Assembly: GCA_020059985.1 (NCBI GenBank)
Contig: JAGVCI010000109.1
Location: forward strand, 1 to 16,953
Length of the DNA stretch: 16,953 nucleotides
Direction: 5' to 3'
From: Candidatus Peribacterales bacterium
Lineage (GTDB): Bacteria; Patescibacteriota; Gracilibacteria; Peribacterales; Peribacteraceae
The position numbers and the translations under genes were made by a program. Of the stretch, positions 13,289 through 16,953 are shown in pieces. A model generated the notes under the pieces. That model was not told the DNA's origin. It did no database searches and was given only the letters and a program-made list of their open reading frames with translations. Every line of letters starts with the position of its first letter. Position 1 is the stretch's first letter.

Positions 13289-13891
13289 ATGAAACATCAG
13301 CCGATCATTGCCGAATTTGTCGGCACTTTTCTCCTCGCGCTGGCGCTTATTCTCTCTATTGATAACGCGCCATTTTTAGCCACACCGCTCGTCGTCGCGT
13401 TGACGCTCGGCGTACTCGTGTACGCACTCGGGCCCATCAGTGGCACGCACATTAACCCAGCGGTCACCATCGGACTCGCGAGCGTCCGAGCAATCGAGAT
13501 CAATCAGGCGATCGCCTACATCGTCGCGCAGATCCTCGGAGGACTCGCTGCTGCGTTCGTTGCTCAGTTCTTGGTGGGCTTTGAGTTGTCCTTCGCTCTC
13601 GTCCAGAGCGATCCGTTCACCCTGATCGCAGAGGCTATGGGTGCCGCAATGCTCGTGTTCGGTATTTCCTCTGTCGTCGCCAAAAAGACGCCAGCGGAGG
13701 CAAGCGGTCTCGTCATTGGAGGTTCTCTTCTCATCGGAATTGTGCTCGCTTCGTACGGAAGCGCAGGAATTTTGAACCCGGCCCTCGCCATTGCCGCTGG
13801 CTCCCTCTCCGTGGATTACATCCTTGGACCAGTCATCGGCGGAGTCCTTGCCGCATGGGGATACCGAGCAATCGCTGGAAAGAAGAAATAG
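13289..13891 (+). CDS. Aquaporin-like (MIP family) channel with atypical second NPA loop
   Basis: A 200-residue integral membrane protein with six hydrophobic helices arranged as two three-helix halves, at the short end for the family. The first half has AEFVGTFLLALAL (8-20, typical MIP helix 1) and SGTHINPAVTIG (51-62, first NPA at 56-58). The second half has the helix-4 equivalent IAEAMGAAMLVFG and the loop SAGILNPALAIAAG, with the second NPA at 163-165. In water and glycerol channels this NPA is followed by an Arg of the selectivity filter. Here it is Leu166, so the transported solute is uncertain. The start is ATG 13289, with no Shine-Dalgarno sequence. It is divergent from ribE and followed by the hairpin at 13900. 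Confidence 0.9.
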   Translation: MKHQPIIAEFVGTFLLALALILSIDNAPFLATPLVVALTLGVLVYALGPISGTHINPAVTIGLASVRAIEINQAIAYIVAQILGGLAAAFVAQFLVGFELSFALVQSDPFTLIAEAMGAAMLVFGISSVVAKKTPAEASGLVIGGSLLIGIVLASYGSAGILNPALAIAAGSLSVDYILGPVIGGVLAAWGYRAIAGKKK

Positions 13892-13899
13892 TACTTTGA

Positions 13900-13977
13900 G
13901 GATTTCGAGGGAATCGAGGATATCGAAGAGTTCGAGAGTCCTCGATTTCCCCGAATTCTTCGAATTCCTCGAAATCC
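13900..13977. repeat. Period-9 hairpin repeat, copy C (78 nt)
   Basis: The left arm reads GATTTCGAG, GGAATCGAG, GATATCGAA, GAGTTCGAG. After a 4-nt turn the right arm reads CTCGATTTC, CCCGAATTC, TTCGAATTC, CTCGAAATC. The outermost units pair perfectly, inner ones with mismatches. Its length and first 18 bases match copy A at 4348-4425. It begins 8 bases after the aquaporin-like gene's stop, suggesting a terminator or 3' mRNA stabiliser, but no U-tract follows. Confidence 0.9.
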
Positions 13978-14012
13978 CTCCGTCTGGTCTACGATTACCT
14001 GGGCTCTGACCC

Positions 14013-14041
14013 TAGACAGCGGATACTTTTTTTGATACGCT
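14013..14041 (+). promoter_or_regulatory. Candidate uvrA promoter
   Basis: TAGACA (14013-14018; 5 of 6), a 17-nt spacer ending in TGA, then TACGCT (14036-14041), giving an extended TGn context but only 3 of 6 in the hexamer. Predicted start near 14048. No LexA-like SOS palindrome was seen. Confidence 0.4.
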
Positions 14042-14049
14042 TGGTGCTC

Positions 14050-14072
14050 GCCCCGCGCTGCGGGCCGTTTTT
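14050..14072 (+). promoter_or_regulatory. Terminator-like hairpin in the uvrA leader
   Basis: GCCC(C)GC (14050-14056) pairs with GCGGGC (14060-14065) around a GCT loop, with one bulged C. Five T (14068-14072) follow. The T-run ends two bases before the uvrA ATG (14075), so it resembles an intrinsic terminator or attenuator placed on the start codon. Confidence 0.6.
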
Positions 14073-14074
14073 GT

Positions 14075-16953
14075 ATGGATGCAATTATCGTCAAAGGCGC
14101 GAAAATGCACAATCTCAAGAATATTGATGTGCAGATTCCACGGAACAAACTGACGGTCGTCACGGGCCTTTCTGGTTCCGGGAAATCGTCACTCGCGTTC
14201 GACACCATCTTCGCCGAAGGGCAGAGACGATATGTCGAAAGTTTGAGCGCATACGCACGCCAGTTCATCGCGCAGATGGAAAAGCCAGAGGTCGATAGCA
14301 TCGAGGGGCTCAGTCCTGCGATCTCGATCGATCAGAAGACCTCGTCACGCAATCCCCGCTCAACGGTTGGAACCGTCACGGAAATTTACGACTACATGAG
14401 GCTGCTCTGGGCCAAGGTCGGAAAAGTCCACTGCAGCGAGTGCGGACGAGAACTGAAAAAACAGACAGTGAGTCAGATCGTCGATACGGTCGCTGCGCTT
14501 CCGGATGGAAAAAAGATTTTTCTCCTCGCGCCACTCATCGACGGACGCAAGGGATCGCACGTAAAAGTGCTCGACGCCATTCGTCGTGAAGGATTCGTAC
14601 GCATGCGCATCGACGGACAGATCGTCACGGTGGATGAAGAAGTGGAGATGGATCCGAAGAAGTCGCACACGATTGCGATCGTCGTCGACCGTATGGTCGT
14701 TCGCGATCTCGCGGTGGAAGAAGGAAAACAGAATCCGAACCGCACGCGTTTAGCCGATTCGATAGAATTATGTTTAAAGAAAGGCGAAGGCTCCATGATC
14801 CTCCTCGATGCCGACACGGACGAGGAATCACGCTACTCCGAGAGTTTCGTCTGTCCCGATCACCCGGATCTCGACATCCCGCAGATCGAGCCACGCAGTT
14901 TCTCGTTCAACTCGCCACACGGCGCGTGCGCAAACTGCCATGGACTTGGATCCATCCTCCAGGTGGATGAAGCCACACTGATCCCCAATCACGATCTCTC
15001 GCTCTCCGAAGGAGCCATTCATCCATGGGCAACCTCTGCCACGCGTATGAACTTCATGATGAACGTTCTCGAAGCGCTCGCGAAACGCGAACATTTCAGC
15101 ATGGATACTCCGTGGAATAAATTGGCAGAGAACGTGAAGCGCGTCGTCCTCTACGGTCACAGTGAACCGCTCTCGGTGGATGTGCACGGCGGATCGTTCG
15201 ATGGAAGTTACCAAACAACATACGAAGGAGTGATCCCCAACCTCGAGCGACGTCACAAGGAAACGGACTCTAGTTACGTGCGTTCGCAGATCGAGGAGTA
15301 CATGCAAGAACTCCCGTGCGCGGACTGTAAGGGACTGCGCCTCAAGAAAGAAATCCTCGGCGTCACCGTCGGAGGAAAGAATATCGTTGAGGCAACGGAC
15401 ATGAGTATCGACGATTCCAAAACGTTCTTCGAATCTCTGATGCCGGACGACGAGAAGATGAGCGCAAAGAAAACGAAAAAAGATGCGGACTCTGCTCCGA
15501 TTCTCTCGAAATACGAATTCACGATTGCACGCAAAATTCTCCGCGAGATCGTCATGCGTCTCTCGTTCCTCGAGAACGTCGGTCTGGTGTACCTCACACT
15601 CTCGCGTTCGGCAGCCACACTCTCCGGCGGAGAGGCGCAGCGTATCCGTCTGGCCACGCAAATCGGCTCTGCACTCCAGGGAGTGCTCTACGTGCTCGAC
15701 GAACCGAGCATCGGACTGCATCAGCGTGATAATGCACGATTGATCTCGACACTCACGAAGCTGCGCGATATTGGAAACACCGTGATCGTGGTCGAACACG
15801 ATGAAGAAACAATCGCAACGGCAGACTACTTGCTCGAGATCGGTCCGGGTGCGGGAAAGTACGGCGGAGAGATCATTGCACAGGGAACCCCTGCAGACCT
15901 CATCGCCAATCCAAAATCTGTCACGGGTCAGTATCTCTCTGGAAAGAAGAGCATCATCGTCCCAAAGACTCGTCGCAAAGGCTCGGGCAAAGAAGTGAAA
16001 GTGAACGACGCATATCACCACAATCTGCAGCACGTCGACGTGAAGTTCCCGCTCGGCACATTCATCGGTGTGACCGGTGTGTCGGGATCGGGAAAATCGA
16101 GTCTCATCCACGGTATCCTCGGACCCGAGCTTCTGCGCGCGCTCAATAAAGCGCACACGAAACCGCAGAACGTGAAGTCGATCGAAGGCATCGAGCATCT
16201 CGACAAAGCAATCGTCATCGATCAGTCCCCGATCGGGAGAACGCCGCGCAGTAACCCAGCAACCTACACCGGCATCTTCACCGATATCCGTGATCTTTTC
16301 TCCGCAACGCCAGAAGCGAAACTCCGCGGGTATAAGCCCGGAAGATTCAGCTTTAACGTGAAGGGCGGCCGCTGTGAGGACTGTGAAGGAGACGGACTCA
16401 AGCGGATCGAAATGCACTTCCTTCCGGATGTCTTCGTGACGTGTGAGACCTGCCGCGGAGAGCGCTACAACCGCGAAACGTTGGAAGTGACGTACAAAGG
16501 GAAGAACATTGCCGAGGCACTGGATATGACGATCAAAGAATCACTTGAGTTCTTCACTGCGATCCCCGCACTCAAAAAGAAACTGCAGACACTTGAGGAC
16601 GTGGGACTCGGCTACATTCACTTGGGTCAGAGCGCGACAACACTCTCCGGAGGAGAAGCGCAACGTGTGAAGCTCGCAACAGAGCTGATGCGCCGCGCGA
16701 CGGGAAAAACGTTCTACATCTTGGATGAACCCACGACGGGACTCCACTTCGAAGACATCGAACGCCTGCTCGACGTGCTGCAACGTTTGGTTGAGAAGGG
16801 CAACACCGTCCTCGTGATCGAACATAACCTGGACGTCATCAAATCTGTCGATCATGTGATCGATCTCGGTCCGGAAGGCGGAGGAGGTGGAGGCCGTTTG
16901 ATCGCTGTTGGTACACCGGAAGAAGTCGCCGACGTGAAAGAGAGCTTCACCGG
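14075..16953 (+). CDS. uvrA: UvrA, excinuclease ABC subunit A (C-terminus cut by window)
   Basis: 959 codons are present and the frame is still open at the edge. The family is about 940-970 residues, so only a short tail is missing. UvrA is the dimeric ABC ATPase that finds bulky DNA lesions and loads UvrB in nucleotide excision repair. Visible elements in order: Walker A GLSGSGKSS (31-39); first zinc finger C260-P-D-H263 with C285/C288; signature LSGGE (516-520); Walker B VLDEPSIGLHQRD just after; second Walker A GVSGSGKSS (about 669-677); second zinc finger C767/C770/C790/C793 with the canonical CX2CX19CX2C spacing; second LSGGE (about 857); and ILDEPTTGLHFED. In the first zinc finger one Cys is His. 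ATG 14075 gives the family N-terminus (DAIIVKGAKMHNLKNI). No Shine-Dalgarno sequence; a terminator-like hairpin precedes the start. Confidence 0.98.
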   Translation, partial: MDAIIVKGAKMHNLKNIDVQIPRNKLTVVTGLSGSGKSSLAFDTIFAEGQRRYVESLSAYARQFIAQMEKPEVDSIEGLSPAISIDQKTSSRNPRSTVGTVTEIYDYMRLLWAKVGKVHCSECGRELKKQTVSQIVDTVAALPDGKKIFLLAPLIDGRKGSHVKVLDAIRREGFVRMRIDGQIVTVDEEVEMDPKKSHTIAIVVDRMVVRDLAVEEGKQNPNRTRLADSIELCLKKGEGSMILLDADTDEESRYSESFVCPDHPDLDIPQIEPRSFSFNSPHGACANCHGLGSILQVDEATLIPNHDLSLSEGAIHPWATSATRMNFMMNVLEALAKREHFSMDTPWNKLAENVKRVVLYGHSEPLSVDVHGGSFDGSYQTTYEGVIPNLERRHKETDSSYVRSQIEEYMQELPCADCKGLRLKKEILGVTVGGKNIVEATDMSIDDSKTFFESLMPDDEKMSAKKTKKDADSAPILSKYEFTIARKILREIVMRLSFLENVGLVYLTLSRSAATLSGGEAQRIRLATQIGSALQGVLYVLDEPSIGLHQRDNARLISTLTKLRDIGNTVIVVEHDEETIATADYLLEIGPGAGKYGGEIIAQGTPADLIANPKSVTGQYLSGKKSIIVPKTRRKGSGKEVKVNDAYHHNLQHVDVKFPLGTFIGVTGVSGSGKSSLIHGILGPELLRALNKAHTKPQNVKSIEGIEHLDKAIVIDQSPIGRTPRSNPATYTGIFTDIRDLFSATPEAKLRGYKPGRFSFNVKGGRCEDCEGDGLKRIEMHFLPDVFVTCETCRGERYNRETLEVTYKGKNIAEALDMTIKESLEFFTAIPALKKKLQTLEDVGLGYIHLGQSATTLSGGEAQRVKLATELMRRATGKTFYILDEPTTGLHFEDIERLLDVLQRLVEKGNTVLVIEHNLDVIKSVDHVIDLGPEGGGGGGRLIAVGTPEEVADVKESFT

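Noticed and set aside
14828..16417. 529-residue open frame antisense to uvrA
   Set aside because: It is a shadow frame: uvrA on the plus strand has full motif support, and the antisense translation shows no domain and a His/Arg/Cys-rich composition.

Overview
The window most likely comes from a small-genome, moderately GC-rich bacterium of the Patescibacteria (Candidate Phyla Radiation) type, possibly near Peregrinibacteria/Peribacteria. This is an inference from several features. There are secreted S-layer-homology (SLH) proteins with long beta-rich tails, and Asp-rich CxDGxDNDxDG repeats. A DUF4215-like Cys-rich motif and tiny Lys/Arg-rich proteins are present. Start codons almost never have a Shine-Dalgarno sequence, and stop-codon use is standard, with UGA as stop. 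No 16S rRNA gene or other definitive marker is present.

Layout, left to right. (1) 1-1964, minus strand: the start of a small secreted protein cut by the window edge, then a secreted two-DUF11-domain protein ending in Asp-rich, Ca-binding-like repeats encoded by tandemly repeated DNA. (2) 2200-4333, plus strand: the ribosome-associated GTPase TypA/BipA, a hairpin terminator, and a 62-residue basic protein. (3) 4455-4895, minus: MscL with a C-terminal zinc ribbon. (4) 5278-5853, plus: a secreted protein of unknown family built of exact 40-residue Cys/Arg/Asp units. It converges on a 99-residue helical protein (minus) across two stacked terminators. (5) 6496-8766, minus: a 756-residue SLH protein whose promoter predicts a leaderless GTG start. 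(6) 8853-9239: tRNA-Arg(TCG) with encoded CCA, a 40-nt decayed tRNA copy, and a 32-residue Lys/Arg-rich protein with a strong terminator. (7) 9399-13188, minus: riboflavin genes ribE-ribH (overlapping by ATGA), a second SLH protein, and the bifunctional ribBA. ribD is not in the window. (8) 13289-16953, plus: a short aquaporin-like channel lacking the usual selectivity-filter Arg, and nearly all of uvrA, which runs off the right edge.

Themes. Envelope biology dominates: five secreted or S-layer proteins, MscL and an aquaporin-like channel are interspersed with riboflavin synthesis, translation (TypA, tRNA) and DNA repair (UvrA). Regulation appears simple: short leaders, several extended -10 promoters, and strong hairpins after genes. 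The most unusual non-coding signal is a family of three intergenic 78-80 nt hairpins built from 9-nt units, at 4348, 10633 and 13900. The most unusual coding signal is the 40-residue-repeat protein at 5278. No CRISPR array, insertion sequence, integrase or toxin-antitoxin pair was seen.
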